Assembly (NCBI GenBank): GCA_963781305.1
Contig: CAWAFL010000011.1
Span: 186,001-250,000 of the forward strand
Source of the DNA: DASXMT01 sp963781305
GTDB lineage: Bacteria; Actinomycetota; Acidimicrobiia; Acidimicrobiales; RAAP-2
DNA length: 64,000 nt
Reading direction: 5' to 3'
A model generated the notes under the pieces. That model was not told the origin of the DNA. It was given only the letters and a program-made list of their open reading frames with translations, and ran no database searches. Below, one piece after another: positions 17,616 through 25,751 of this stretch; the first letter of the stretch is position 1; each line of letters starts with the position of its first letter. The translations under genes were made by a program, and so were the position numbers.

Positions 17616-18674
17616 CTACGGCTCCACGGCGTAGAAGCGGGCCGGGTTGTGACCCTCCCGGCGAAGCCGGTCGTGGAGCTCCAAGAGGATGCAGTGGGCC
17701 AGGGTCTCGCCGTTGGCCGACCGCTGCATGTAGTCGTGGATCTGATCCCACGGCCGTGACCACTTGAGCCTGACGGTGATCTCCCAGGCCGTCGACCCGG
17801 GATGCTCGGTCACGACGTGCTCGATCTCCTCCAAGCGGTCGCCATGGTGCTTGATCAGCTCCTCGAGCCGGTTCTGAAGATCGGCGAAACGGTACTCGTG
17901 GGCGGGAAGCACCTCGTGGGTGTCCAGGTTCTGGAGCTTCAACAGGGATTCCAGGTAGTCGCCCAGCGGATTGGGGGATTGCTGTGTGTGGGCTGAGATG
18001 TTCGGGGTGATCCGGGGGAGCACGTGGTCACCGGAGAGCAAGAGGCGTTGATCCTCGCTGTAGAAGCAGACGTGGCCGGGGGAGTGGCCGGGCGTCCAGA
18101 TGGTGGTCAGGTCCCATCCGGGCAGTTCGATGTGCTTGCCGTCCTCGAACATGACGTCGGGCAACGCCACGGTGACTTGCGACTTGATCATCATGGAGGC
18201 CATGTTGAGGTCGAGGAGCTTGTCGTCGGGGACGCCCGAGTCAACCAGGAAGTCGTTCATCTGGGCCAGCAGCTCGTCCGTGTCACCGTAACGAGCTTGG
18301 AGCGCCTTGGCGTCAGCAGGATGCAGGCCGATCCAGGCGCCCGACTCGGCGCGGACCCGGCCCGCCAGTCCGTAGTGGTCGGGATGGTTGTGGGTGACGA
18401 GGACGGCCTGCACGTCGGCAATGGACCCGCCCGCTGTCTCCAAGCCGCGGTTGAGCGAGTCCCATGCCTCGTCGGTGTTCCAGCCGGCGTCCACGATGGC
18501 CACCCCGCCGCCGCCCAGCTCCATGGCGTAGACGAGCACGTAGCGGAGCGGGTTGTTGGGTATGGGCACGGGGATCGACCACAAACCGGGCCTGACCTGC
18601 TCGACGGGGGGCAGGACGTTCTTGTCCCATGCTTCTTTCTGGAGAGTGCCGGTGACCTGGACCACGGGGGGCAC
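17616..18674 (-). CDS. Metallo-beta-lactamase-fold hydrolase
   Basis: 352 aa. The binuclear metal motif is THNHPDHYGLAG (HxHxDH) near residue 105; later ligands are the His in TPGHSPGH and in the C-terminal LPAHEYRF. The start (VLPPVEQVRPGLWSIPVPI) resembles the broad glyoxalase-II-like and RNase-Z-like group. The C-terminal 80 residues form a helical or winged module (EIEHVVTEHPGSTAWEITVR), seen in MBL proteins such as LACTB2-like enzymes. A start GTG at 18674 fits. The true substrate is unknown. Confidence 0.88.
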   Translation of the reverse strand: MPPVVQVTGTLQKEAWDKNVLPPVEQVRPGLWSIPVPIPNNPLRYVLVYAMELGGGGVAIVDAGWNTDEAWDSLNRGLETAGGSIADVQAVLVTHNHPDHYGLAGRVRAESGAWIGLHPADAKALQARYGDTDELLAQMNDFLVDSGVPDDKLLDLNMASMMIKSQVTVALPDVMFEDGKHIELPGWDLTTIWTPGHSPGHVCFYSEDQRLLLSGDHVLPRITPNISAHTQQSPNPLGDYLESLLKLQNLDTHEVLPAHEYRFADLQNRLEELIKHHGDRLEEIEHVVTEHPGSTAWEITVRLKWSRPWDQIHDYMQRSANGETLAHCILLELHDRLRREGHNPARFYAVEP

Positions 18675-18806
18675 GGTACACGGGGTCCGGCGCCGGGCGC
18701 CTCTCGACCAGCCCGGGCGCTGGCGTCAGCACCCTTCCCTGTGCCGTGTGGCAACCTTGCTCGTTCCCATGACGTCATTTGCTCCCCACCACCAACTGGA
18801 CGCCCG

Positions 18807-19544
18807 ATGAGATCCCGCCACTCCCCGGGCCGCAGCCTCCTCTGGGCGGCCGCGGCCGTAGCTGTCTCGGCCTTCGGCCTGGGCGTGGCCGCCGATCCCG
18901 CCCCGGCGGCCACGCACGCCACCGCCACCACCGCTCCGCTGACCGGGGTCGCCGGGGCCCGGGCGCAACTGGTGGCGGCGATCACCGCCCGTCAGACCGC
19001 CCTGCACCGGGTCCTGGCCGCCACCGCCTCCTCCAAGACCATCGCCCCCGACGATCAGTCCATCCTCAGTGCTTCGCTCACCCAGACCCTGACCGAGATG
19101 AACGCCCTGGCCGCCAAGGCGCCGACCGATGCCACCGCTGCCGATGTGGCCACCGACCACGCCGCCATGGTCCAGAACTACGTGCTCGCCCTCCAGGTGC
19201 CGGCGGCCGACATGGTGCTGGCCGCGGACTACGCCTCCAGCATCGAAGCGGAGATGGCTGCTCGTCTGCCGGCGATCCAGAAGTTGATGGCCCCCGCCGC
19301 CAACCAGGGCTCAGCGGTTCCCACCGCGGTCAAGACGGCGTACACCGACTTGCAGCGTCAGCTCACCGCGGCCCAGAGCGCCACCGGGGGTGTCTCGCAA
19401 TCCCTGCTGGCCCTTCTCCCCGCTTCCTACCCGTCCAACCAGGGCGTGCTCACCTCGGCGAGGTCGGATCTGGCCAATGTCCGCCATGACCTGGGTGTGG
19501 CCGTCACCGACCTGAACACCGTCGTCACCAATTTCCACCACTGA
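18807..19544 (+). CDS. Secreted Ala-rich helical protein
   Basis: 245 aa from the ATG at 18807; upstream open frame has no protein character and is antisense to the hydrolase. A signal peptide is clear: MRSRHSPGRS, hydrophobic core, then AAATHA-type cleavage region. The mature protein is rich in Ala, Thr, Leu and Gln with heptad-like spacing and no Cys, indicating a long helical bundle exported to the envelope. No family is recognised. Confidence 0.75.
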   Translation: MRSRHSPGRSLLWAAAAVAVSAFGLGVAADPAPAATHATATTAPLTGVAGARAQLVAAITARQTALHRVLAATASSKTIAPDDQSILSASLTQTLTEMNALAAKAPTDATAADVATDHAAMVQNYVLALQVPAADMVLAADYASSIEAEMAARLPAIQKLMAPAANQGSAVPTAVKTAYTDLQRQLTAAQSATGGVSQSLLALLPASYPSNQGVLTSARSDLANVRHDLGVAVTDLNTVVTNFHH

Positions 19545-19562
19545 TCGGGTCCTTGGCACCAG

Positions 19563-20186
19563 TCAGGGGTTGGGCCCCGTCAGCATCTCGATGCGGCGAG
19601 CGAGATTGACCGCATGGTCGCCCAGTCGCTCGTAGAAGCGGGCCAGAAGCGTGACCTGGGCGGCGATGGTGACCGACATCTCCTCTGCTTCCACCTCACG
19701 AGTCAACCGTTCGTGGAGGATGTCCATCTCCTCGTCCGCCTCGTCCAAACGCTCGCTGATCCGGTCTCGGTCCCCGAAGGCATCGGCCGCCTCTTGCCAC
19801 ATCTCGTTGGCGACCTCGGTCATGAGCTGAACGATGCCTCGGCTCCGTGGGCTCATGTATGTCCCGAGGTGGTCCACGGCCCGATGGGCAATGTGGTCGG
19901 CCAAGTCGGCGCTCCGCTCCAGCTCCGGGATGATCAGGAGCAGGCCGACCAAGTAGCGCAGCTCTTCACCTTGGACCGGCCGTTCCTGCAACTCATCCCA
20001 AATGAGTAGCTCGACCTCGGCGGTGAGGGCGTCGACATCCTGGTCCCCGTCGATCACCGATTGCCCCAGCAGCGGCTCATCGTTGAGGAGGGCGTGCGTG
20101 GCCCTGGCGAGTGCTTCGGAGACCAACGCGAAGAGCTCGATGACCTTGTGGTCGATCGAGGCGAAGTCTGGTTCGAGTGGTGTCAT
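19563..20186 (-). CDS. phoU: PhoU-family phosphate regulator
   Basis: 207 aa from the ATG at 20186 (a TTG three codons earlier is less likely). Two PhoU repeats are visible, each a three-helix bundle with an acidic metal-binding patch: IDGDQDVDALTAEVE in the first and LDEADEEMDILHERLTRE in the second, with ELERSADLADHIAHRA and RLGDHAVNLARRI as the E/DxxxD helices. PhoU restrains the Pho two-component system when phosphate is plentiful. It is divergent from an MFS transporter of the phosphate:H+ type, and no pstSCAB genes are in this window, so the pair may act on that transporter. Confidence 0.92.
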   Translation of the reverse strand: MTPLEPDFASIDHKVIELFALVSEALARATHALLNDEPLLGQSVIDGDQDVDALTAEVELLIWDELQERPVQGEELRYLVGLLLIIPELERSADLADHIAHRAVDHLGTYMSPRSRGIVQLMTEVANEMWQEAADAFGDRDRISERLDEADEEMDILHERLTREVEAEEMSVTIAAQVTLLARFYERLGDHAVNLARRIEMLTGPNP

Positions 20187-20248
20187 GTCACGCAATGTTT
20201 ACCCACGACCTGGGAGCTTCCCTCGAAACTACAAATTGCAGTGAATTG

Positions 20249-20292
20249 TTTCACTCTACGTTCACCTTGAGATTACCTTCCGTCCATTTTCC
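20249..20292 (+). promoter_or_regulatory. PHO-box-like array of 11-bp direct repeats
   Basis: Four consecutive 11-base units, TTTCACTCTAC, GTTCACCTTGA, GATTACCTTCC and GTCCATTTTCC, share a G-T-T/C-C-A-C-C type core with 11-base spacing. This matches the GTTCACC direct-repeat pattern bound by actinobacterial PhoP/RegX3 regulators. The array is in the gap between phoU and the MFS phosphate-type transporter. The match is by eye. Confidence 0.5.
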
Positions 20293-20311
20293 CTCGGCAG
20301 AGTAGTTGTCG

Positions 20312-21877
20312 ATGACATCATCGAGCTGGACGGGGGCAGCCGGGGCGGTGCCCGTGGGCAGTTCGCCATCGGTCAGCGACCTCTTGAACGAGGCACCCAG
20401 GAGCAAGTTCCACCGCCGCACCGTCTTGGTGTCAGGGGTCGGATTCTTCACCGATGCCTACGACCTGTTCGTCATCAGCATCGTGGCCACCATCGTGGCC
20501 ACCCAGTGGCATCTGAGCACGCTTCAGACCAGTTGGGTAACCGGTTCCGCCATCCTGGGGGCGTTCTTCGGCGCCCTCGTCTTCGGTCGGATCGCCGACG
20601 TGCTCGGGCGCAAGCGCGTGTACACCATCGTGGCGGCAATCATGATCGTCGGCGCTTTGGCCTCTTCGGTCGCCCCAGGTTTCGTCTGGTTGGTGATCGC
20701 CCGCTTCGTCTTGGGCGTGGGCATCGGCGGTGACTATCCCGTCTCTGCCGTTCTGATGAGCGAGTACTCCAACAGGAAGGACCGAGGCCGCATGGTCGGC
20801 ATGGTCTTCTCCATGCAGGCACTCGGTCTCATCGTCGGACCGCTGGTTGGGCTGTTGCTGCTTTCGTCGGGAGTGAGCGACGGTGTTACTTGGCGGATCC
20901 TGCTCGGCCTCGGAGCAATCCCGGCTGCCGGGGTCATCTACCTGCGATCCAAGATGCCCGAATCGCCCCGCTTCAAGGCCCAGGTCCAAGGCGAGACCCG
21001 CCAGGCGAACGAGGACATCGTCACGTACTCGGATGGTGTGGTCGACGGCCCTATTGCCGGTACGGAGGGCGGACATCGCATGGGCTTGAGCCACTTCCTC
21101 CGGGACCGTCGCATGTTGATGCTCCTGATAGGCACGGCCGGGAGCTGGTTCCTTTTTGACTACGCCTACTACGGCAACACCCTCTCCCTACCGGCGATCC
21201 TCAAGCAGGTCGATTCGGCCGCTTCCCTTGAGACCAAGCTGCTTTGGACCCTGGGGATTTTTGTGGTGTTCGCCGTCCCTGGATATATCGCCGCCGTGCT
21301 CACAATGGACCGGATTGGGCACCGCCGTCTCCAATTCATCGGGTTCGGCGTGATGGCGGGTGCATTCCTGACGTTGGCCGCCTTTGAGCATCTCACGACC
21401 ATGGTCGCCCCCTTCTTGGCCATCTTCGGTCTGAGCTACTTCTTCGTCGAGTTCGGACCCAACATGACGACCTTCGTCCTTCCATCCGAGGTCTTCCCGG
21501 TTAGCGTGCGCACGACCGGGCACGGGATCGCGGCAGGGGTCGGGAAGCTCGGCGCGTTCGTCGGCGTGTTCGTGGTCCCCCAGCTACAAAAGCACTACGG
21601 GTTGCGTGGAATGCTCACCATTGCTGGCGTTGCGGCCGTCCTGGGGTTCGCCCTCACCAAGGTCCTCCCCGAACCCGCCCGACGGACTCTGGAGGAGATG
21701 CACGAAGGGTATGACGCCCCCACAATTGCTCCTCCGAGGTTGTCCTCCCCACAGATAGACCCGGCCTTCGACGACGCAATGCCGCTGGTTCCCTTGGCTG
21801 TCCAGCAGGCACCCAAACCCCAGGTTGGAATGGTTGTCCATCAGATGAGCAGGGACGTCGCGGAGGACGCCGGCTAG
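20312..21877 (+). CDS. MFS transporter of the phosphate:H+ symporter type
   Basis: 521 aa with twelve predicted membrane helices in two halves, separated by a charged loop around residues 225-260. The PHS-subfamily signature VGIGGDYPVSAVLMSEY is present, as is the A-type loop GRIADVLGRKR after helix 2. The start ATG at 20312 is used; a TTG two codons earlier is possible. The N-terminus is a 30-residue Ser/Ala-rich tail and the C-terminal 60 residues are cytoplasmic and Pro-rich. Divergent position next to phoU and the PHO-box-like repeats support phosphate or organophosphate uptake (inference). Confidence 0.9.
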   Translation: MTSSSWTGAAGAVPVGSSPSVSDLLNEAPRSKFHRRTVLVSGVGFFTDAYDLFVISIVATIVATQWHLSTLQTSWVTGSAILGAFFGALVFGRIADVLGRKRVYTIVAAIMIVGALASSVAPGFVWLVIARFVLGVGIGGDYPVSAVLMSEYSNRKDRGRMVGMVFSMQALGLIVGPLVGLLLLSSGVSDGVTWRILLGLGAIPAAGVIYLRSKMPESPRFKAQVQGETRQANEDIVTYSDGVVDGPIAGTEGGHRMGLSHFLRDRRMLMLLIGTAGSWFLFDYAYYGNTLSLPAILKQVDSAASLETKLLWTLGIFVVFAVPGYIAAVLTMDRIGHRRLQFIGFGVMAGAFLTLAAFEHLTTMVAPFLAIFGLSYFFVEFGPNMTTFVLPSEVFPVSVRTTGHGIAAGVGKLGAFVGVFVVPQLQKHYGLRGMLTIAGVAAVLGFALTKVLPEPARRTLEEMHEGYDAPTIAPPRLSSPQIDPAFDDAMPLVPLAVQQAPKPQVGMVVHQMSRDVAEDAG

Positions 21878-21911
21878 CACATCTCGAGAAGTAGAAGTGC
21901 CGCCCACCTGG

Positions 21912-21985
21912 TCGGGGCGGCGGGATTTGAACCCGCGACCTCCTGCTCCCAAAGCAGGCGCGCTGCCAAGCTGCGCTACGCCCCG
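21912..21985 (-). tRNA. tRNA-Pro (anticodon TGG)
   Basis: Minus-strand cloverleaf: acceptor CGGGGCG/CGCCCCG, D-arm GCGC..GCGC, anticodon stem CCTGC/GCAGG around TTTGGGA (anticodon TGG), T-arm GCGGG TTTGAAT CCCGC. Discriminator A; no encoded CCA. Confidence 0.93.
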
Positions 21986-22096
21986 ATGTCGTCGTCGGCC
22001 ACGTGGCCGGGACTCCAAGCCAGACAGGTTAGGCGAGTGGGGTGGACACAACTTCGTCGCGGTCCCATGACTCGCTGAGTCGCCAGCGCTGTCTCG

Positions 22097-22102
22097 TATA
22101 AA
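22097..22102 (+). promoter_or_regulatory. Candidate -10 element of the exopolyphosphatase gene
   Basis: TATAAA lies 27 bases before the GTG start in an otherwise GC-rich stretch. A recognisable -35 is not seen at the expected spacing, so this is supported only by the -10 match and its position. Confidence 0.35.
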
Positions 22103-22128
22103 TCGCACGCGCGGGATAGCGTCACGCC

Positions 22129-23127
22129 GTGCCGTCTGTCCGTGTTGCCGTGTTCGATCTCGGGAGCAGCTCGTTCCACCTCATGGTGGTGGACGCCAGC
22201 CGTGACGGCATGCTGGTCCCGGTGCTCCGGCGACGTTCGTTCCTCCATCTCGGCACCGAGGTGGCCCGTACCGGCGGCGTGCCGCCTGATCGGGCCGCCC
22301 TCGCCACCCGGGTGGTGCGTCGTCTCCGACAGACCGCCGATGAAGCCGGGGTCGATGTGGTGGTGGCGTTGGCCACTGCCGCGCTGCGAGACGCGTCCAA
22401 CGGCGCCACCTTGTTGGACCGGCTCGAGGCCATTGTGGGCACTCCCATCCGTCTTTTGAGCGGCCAGGAGGAGGCCCGCTTGTGCTTCCTCGGCCAACGC
22501 GCCGGTGTGTGGATGGGTTCCGACCCTGTCCTCGGGCTCGACCTGGGTGGCGGAAGTCTGGAAGCCGGGATTGGGAATGCCCTGGACATCGTGGCCGTGA
22601 CCAGCGTGGCTCTGGGCACCGCTCGCCTCCGGGGCGAGCTGGCCACCGGCGATCCGCTGTCGCCCAGGGACCGCCGAGCCATCGAAGCGGTGACGGTCGA
22701 ACGATCCGAGCCCATCGCCGAGATCCTGAAAAAGCACGCCTCGGCCGGCGACAGGGCCGTGGCCAGTGGGGGAACGGTGCGGGCGCTGGCCCGCCTGGCC
22801 ATGGGTCTGCACCGCCCTCCGGCGCCGAACGCCTCCTCGGTGCAAGTCAATCAAGTGGAGTTGCCCGCCGGCCAGCTCCATGACCTCGCCGATCGGCTGT
22901 CGACCCTGGACCTCACCGCCTGCCTTGAGCTTCCCGGCGTGCAAGCCCGCCGGGCCCCGTTGCTCCCGATCGGAGCGGTGGTGCTGGCCACCCTGGTCGA
23001 TGTGTTGGACCTGGGTCGTTTGGTGGTGAGTGACTGGGGACTACGAGAGGGCGCCGTGTTCGGCGCCCTCTCGCTTCAATCTGAGCTCACGACGGGCTCG
23101 GATAGCCCATTGAACATGACGGCCTAG
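22129..23127 (+). CDS. ppx: Exopolyphosphatase / pppGpp phosphatase (Ppx/GppA family)
   Basis: 332 aa, GTG start. The ASKHA-fold phosphate-binding loops are present: FDLGSSSFHLMVVD near the N-terminus, and LGLDLGGGSLEAGIG near residue 140; the SGQEEARL motif between them carries the catalytic Glu region. The short length (one ASKHA module without the C-terminal HD-like domain) matches the actinobacterial two-domain Ppx. It would hydrolyse inorganic polyphosphate or guanosine pentaphosphate. The 3' end contains a perfect 12-bp inverted repeat (23045-23072). Confidence 0.9.
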   Translation: MPSVRVAVFDLGSSSFHLMVVDASRDGMLVPVLRRRSFLHLGTEVARTGGVPPDRAALATRVVRRLRQTADEAGVDVVVALATAALRDASNGATLLDRLEAIVGTPIRLLSGQEEARLCFLGQRAGVWMGSDPVLGLDLGGGSLEAGIGNALDIVAVTSVALGTARLRGELATGDPLSPRDRRAIEAVTVERSEPIAEILKKHASAGDRAVASGGTVRALARLAMGLHRPPAPNASSVQVNQVELPAGQLHDLADRLSTLDLTACLELPGVQARRAPLLPIGAVVLATLVDVLDLGRLVVSDWGLREGAVFGALSLQSELTTGSDSPLNMTA

Positions 23128-23149
23128 GAGCAGCCTTCTGGGTGCTTGG

Positions 23150-23305
23150 TCAGTCCTTCTTCTTGCCGAGAATCCGGTTCATCTTCGTGCCGCAGGTGGG
23201 ACAGGTGCCCTGGGCGGCGCGGCGTCCGTTGGCCAACTCCACCTCTTGACCGTCGAATTCTCGCTTTTCTCGACATTTGACGCAGTAACCCTCGTATGAC
23301 GCCAT
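23150..23305 (-). CDS. DUF5679-type small zinc-ribbon protein
   Basis: 51 aa with a strong GAGGAGGAAGCA ribosome binding site. The CVKCREKREF pair and the CPTCGTKM pair form a CxxC...CxxC zinc ribbon. A basic tail (GKKKD) follows. Similar tiny proteins are common in Actinomycetota and unstudied. It is convergent with ppx. No partner gene is obvious. Confidence 0.8.
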   Translation of the reverse strand: MASYEGYCVKCREKREFDGQEVELANGRRAAQGTCPTCGTKMNRILGKKKD

Positions 23306-23536
23306 TGCTTCCTCCTCAGATCTTGGGTGGGAAACGATCCCCTGGATGTCGACGGTCAGAACGTATCGGCACCCGATCGCCCGATGGGGGATGGAGGAGG
23401 GTTTTGCTAGCTGGCAGCTAATTCTGCTCGCGGCTCCCTGAGGCGCTCCGCCCCCGCTTTTGGACGCTCTCTGACGGCCTTGCTCGTGCCCGCGTTGGCC
23501 TGGGTGGTCGGGCCCGGGTCGCCCTAAGCTGACGAA

Positions 23537-24028
23537 ATGACCACCATCTACGAACCGACCATTCACACCCTGTCCGGAGAAGATGCCTCTCTGGGCGACT
23601 TCGAGGGCAAGGCGCTCCTGTTGGTGAACGTGGCCTCGAAGTGCGGCCTCACCCCCCAGTACGAGGGACTCGAGCGGCTGCAGCGGACCTACGGCGACCG
23701 CGGGTTCTCGGTTCTCGGGTTCCCCTGCAACCAGTTTGCTGGGCAGGAGCCGGGAACGTCAGACGAGATCGCCGAGTTCTGTTCTGCCACCTACGGGGTC
23801 TCCTTCCCGTTGTTCGAGAAGATCGACGTGAATGGCAGCGGTCGTCACCCCATCTATGACCAGCTCACCGCAGTTCCAGACACCGAGGGTGAAGCCGGTG
23901 ACGTGCAATGGAACTTCGAGAAGTTTCTGGTGTCGCCGGAGGGCGAGATCGTGAAGCGCTTCCGGCCGACCGTCGACCCCGAGGCCCCAGAGGTCACCGA
24001 CGCAATCGAGGCGTCGCTGCCCGGCTGA
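23537..24028 (+). CDS. Glutathione peroxidase family thiol peroxidase (Cys type)
   Basis: 163 aa thioredoxin-fold peroxidase. The catalytic tetrad is visible: Cys36 in VASKCGLTPQY in place of selenocysteine, Gln66 in GFPCNQFAGQEPG, and Trp125/Asn126 in VQWNFEKF. A second Cys (Cys64 in PCNQ or Cys82 in EFCSA) could act as the resolving thiol, so the enzyme is likely thioredoxin- or mycothiol/mycoredoxin-linked and not strictly glutathione-dependent. It precedes the DinB-like isomerase by 4 bases, suggesting a two-gene operon. Confidence 0.93.
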   Translation: MTTIYEPTIHTLSGEDASLGDFEGKALLLVNVASKCGLTPQYEGLERLQRTYGDRGFSVLGFPCNQFAGQEPGTSDEIAEFCSATYGVSFPLFEKIDVNGSGRHPIYDQLTAVPDTEGEAGDVQWNFEKFLVSPEGEIVKRFRPTVDPEAPEVTDAIEASLPG

Positions 24029-24032
24029 GCTA

Positions 24033-24848
24033 ATGGCCAACGACGAGGTGGTTGTCGACCAACTGGCCGAGGTGTGGGGATCGGTCGTTACTGCCTGTGA
24101 GGGACTGACCTCCCGGCAGTGGGATTTACCCACCGACTGTCCGGGGTGGTCGGTGCGCGATCAGGTTTCCCACCTGATTGCCATCGAGCGGTCGCTGCTC
24201 GGTGATCCCTCACCGCCCCCGATGGCCGCAATGCCCCCGTACGTGAAGAACCCGATAGGCGAGATGAACGAACCGTCGATCGAGCAACGTCGGGGCCTTC
24301 CCGGCGGAGCGGTGTTGGCCGAGTTCGAAGAGACGGCAGCCCGCCGCATCGAGGCGCTCCGGGCCTTTCCTCCGGAGCAGTTCGAGGTGGTCGGTTGGAG
24401 TCCCATCGGGGATGTGCCGTACCGGACGTTCATGACGGTCAGGGTCTTCGATTCGTGGGCCCACGAACAGGACATCCGCTCGGCCGTCGGTCGACCGGGC
24501 GGCCGTGACGGTGCGGGCGAGGCCGTCACCCTGGAGCGGTGCTTTCTGACTGTGGGGTACACGGTGGGGAAGAAGGTGGCTCCTCCTGACGACACAACAG
24601 TGACGTTCAGGGTCACCGGTCCCCTCGGCCGAGAAGAGTCGGTCCGGGTCCAAGGAGGCAGGGCCGTTTCCGTGGACGAGACGCCATCGGCTCCGACGGC
24701 GGCGCTCACCATGGAGCAATCCGCGTTCTGGCGATTAGGACTTGGCCGCTACACCGGCAACGAGGCCTTGGCCGCCGGAGACATCGCTGTCGACGGTGAC
24801 GTTGATCTCGGACGCCGGGTCGTCGAAGCAATGCCGTTCATGATCTGA
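24033..24848 (+). CDS. Maleylpyruvate-isomerase-family, mycothiol-type protein
   Basis: 271 aa. The N-terminal DinB-like domain has TDCPGWSVRDQVSHLIAIE with a His ligand, and WAHEQDIRSAVGRP with a second conserved His. The C-terminal domain (about 190-271) is the SCP2-like MDMPI C-domain. The family includes mycothiol-dependent maleylpyruvate isomerase, but the specific substrate is unknown. It probably shares an operon with the upstream peroxidase, which fits a thiol-redox function. Confidence 0.85.
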   Translation: MANDEVVVDQLAEVWGSVVTACEGLTSRQWDLPTDCPGWSVRDQVSHLIAIERSLLGDPSPPPMAAMPPYVKNPIGEMNEPSIEQRRGLPGGAVLAEFEETAARRIEALRAFPPEQFEVVGWSPIGDVPYRTFMTVRVFDSWAHEQDIRSAVGRPGGRDGAGEAVTLERCFLTVGYTVGKKVAPPDDTTVTFRVTGPLGREESVRVQGGRAVSVDETPSAPTAALTMEQSAFWRLGLGRYTGNEALAAGDIAVDGDVDLGRRVVEAMPFMI

Positions 24849-25175
24849 GCGTCGCCGTGTGAACCGTTCCGCTCCGTCCGCGTTCGTGGCTCTCGGAGCG
24901 CGTTGAGGGATGCGGTCGGGCCCGGATCCTGGACCCAGGAACGTTGCCCGGCCCTGGGGAGACGTGCCCGGGTCCCAGAGGAGACGGCCGTGAGGTAATT
25001 GGTTTCGCGTAATATCCCACGTCTCAGCGAAAGGGATGAAGCCGTTGCTCTGCAATTCGCCCAAACACGGGAGAATCCAAAAAACCTATATGGGAGAGGG
25101 ACTCTCGAGGGTGTGAGCGAGGCGGTTCCGACCGAGGAAAGCCGCCAACGTTGACGGTTACATCCACTCGTTACC
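24849..25175. other. Non-coding GC-rich stretch
   Basis: About 330 bases after the MDMPI gene. It contains short self-complementary GC blocks (for example CCTGG-AC-CCAGG near 24930) that could act as a terminator, but no T-run. No credible gene or RNA is seen. Confidence 0.4.
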
Positions 25176-25559
25176 GTGGTCGACATGTCCGCGGGCGAAG
25201 GCGTTCCCACCAGTCTCGGCCACACCGCACGCGGTGCGCCGAGTCCTCGCCCGCAGTATCGGCATGCCGGCCCGGGGTGTGCGCTGACAGCAGCCGATCC
25301 CTTGCGCGGACGACCTCTTCGGCGAGCAGCCTGCGCGGTGATCATGCGGTCGTGGTACCCGTGCTCGGTCTCCGACGTCGTCGAGGTGCTCGGCCAGTGG
25401 GGTTACCAAGTCGGAGGTCGCCATCCCCGCAAGGCCGTAGCCGATGCGCTGGCCTACGAGGTCGGTCGCGGCTGGCTCCGGCGCGTGCGCCGAGGCTGGT
25501 ACGCCGAGGGCACGGTGTCGGCCGGAAGCCGTTACCGAATCCTGTCCCTGTTCCCGTGA
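25176..25559 (+). CDS. Hypothetical protein with a C-terminal winged-helix-like segment
   Basis: Up to 127 aa. The N-terminal half is Arg/Pro/Gly rich and may not be translated. From about residue 60 the sequence reads VSDVVEVLGQWGYQVGGRHP then a basic helix and GWLRRVRRGWYAEG, which resembles a winged-helix DNA-binding or antitoxin-like module seen at the C-terminus of many actinobacterial proteins. No ribosome binding site supports the start, and the gene may be degraded. The stop codon coincides with the first unit of a short tandem repeat. Confidence 0.4.
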   Translation: MVDMSAGEGVPTSLGHTARGAPSPRPQYRHAGPGCALTAADPLRGRPLRRAACAVIMRSWYPCSVSDVVEVLGQWGYQVGGRHPRKAVADALAYEVGRGWLRRVRRGWYAEGTVSAGSRYRILSLFP

Positions 25560-25630
25560 CGTCCCATGACCGGTTCCCATGACCGGTTCCCATGACCGCC
25601 GTGACGTTCCCACGACCGGTTCCATGACGA
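25551..25630. repeat. Short 13-bp direct repeat array
   Basis: The unit GTTCCCATGACCG occurs about three times in tandem (near 25574-25600) with degenerate flanking copies (GTCCCATGACCG, GTTCCCACGACCG, GTTCCATGACGA). It sits between the hypothetical protein and the trigger-factor promoter. It has no clear open frame and is not a CRISPR (no spacers). Confidence 0.7.
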
Positions 25631-25734
25631 CCTTGACGCCGTAGCGGCGCGCTCCTGGTAGCACCGGCCGATGCTCAGGTAACAAGTCGATTCGGTGCCG
25701 ATGGGATGGAGGGAGGCAGGCCCCCGTCGGCCAG

Positions 25735-25740
25735 TAGACT
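25735..25740 (+). promoter_or_regulatory. Candidate -10 element of tig
   Basis: TAGACT, followed 11 bases later by the tig ATG at 25752, so a message started here would have an almost absent leader. No good -35 is seen; support is weak. Confidence 0.3.
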
Positions 25741-25751
25741 CCCGTATTCGT

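Noticed and set aside
20251..20451. Short minus-strand frame opposite the MFS transporter start
   Set aside because: It is a shadow of the MFS N-terminus and covers the PHO-box region.
25158..25685. Frames opposite the winged-helix ORF and repeats
   Set aside because: Produced by repeat and high-GC composition, without start or domain support.
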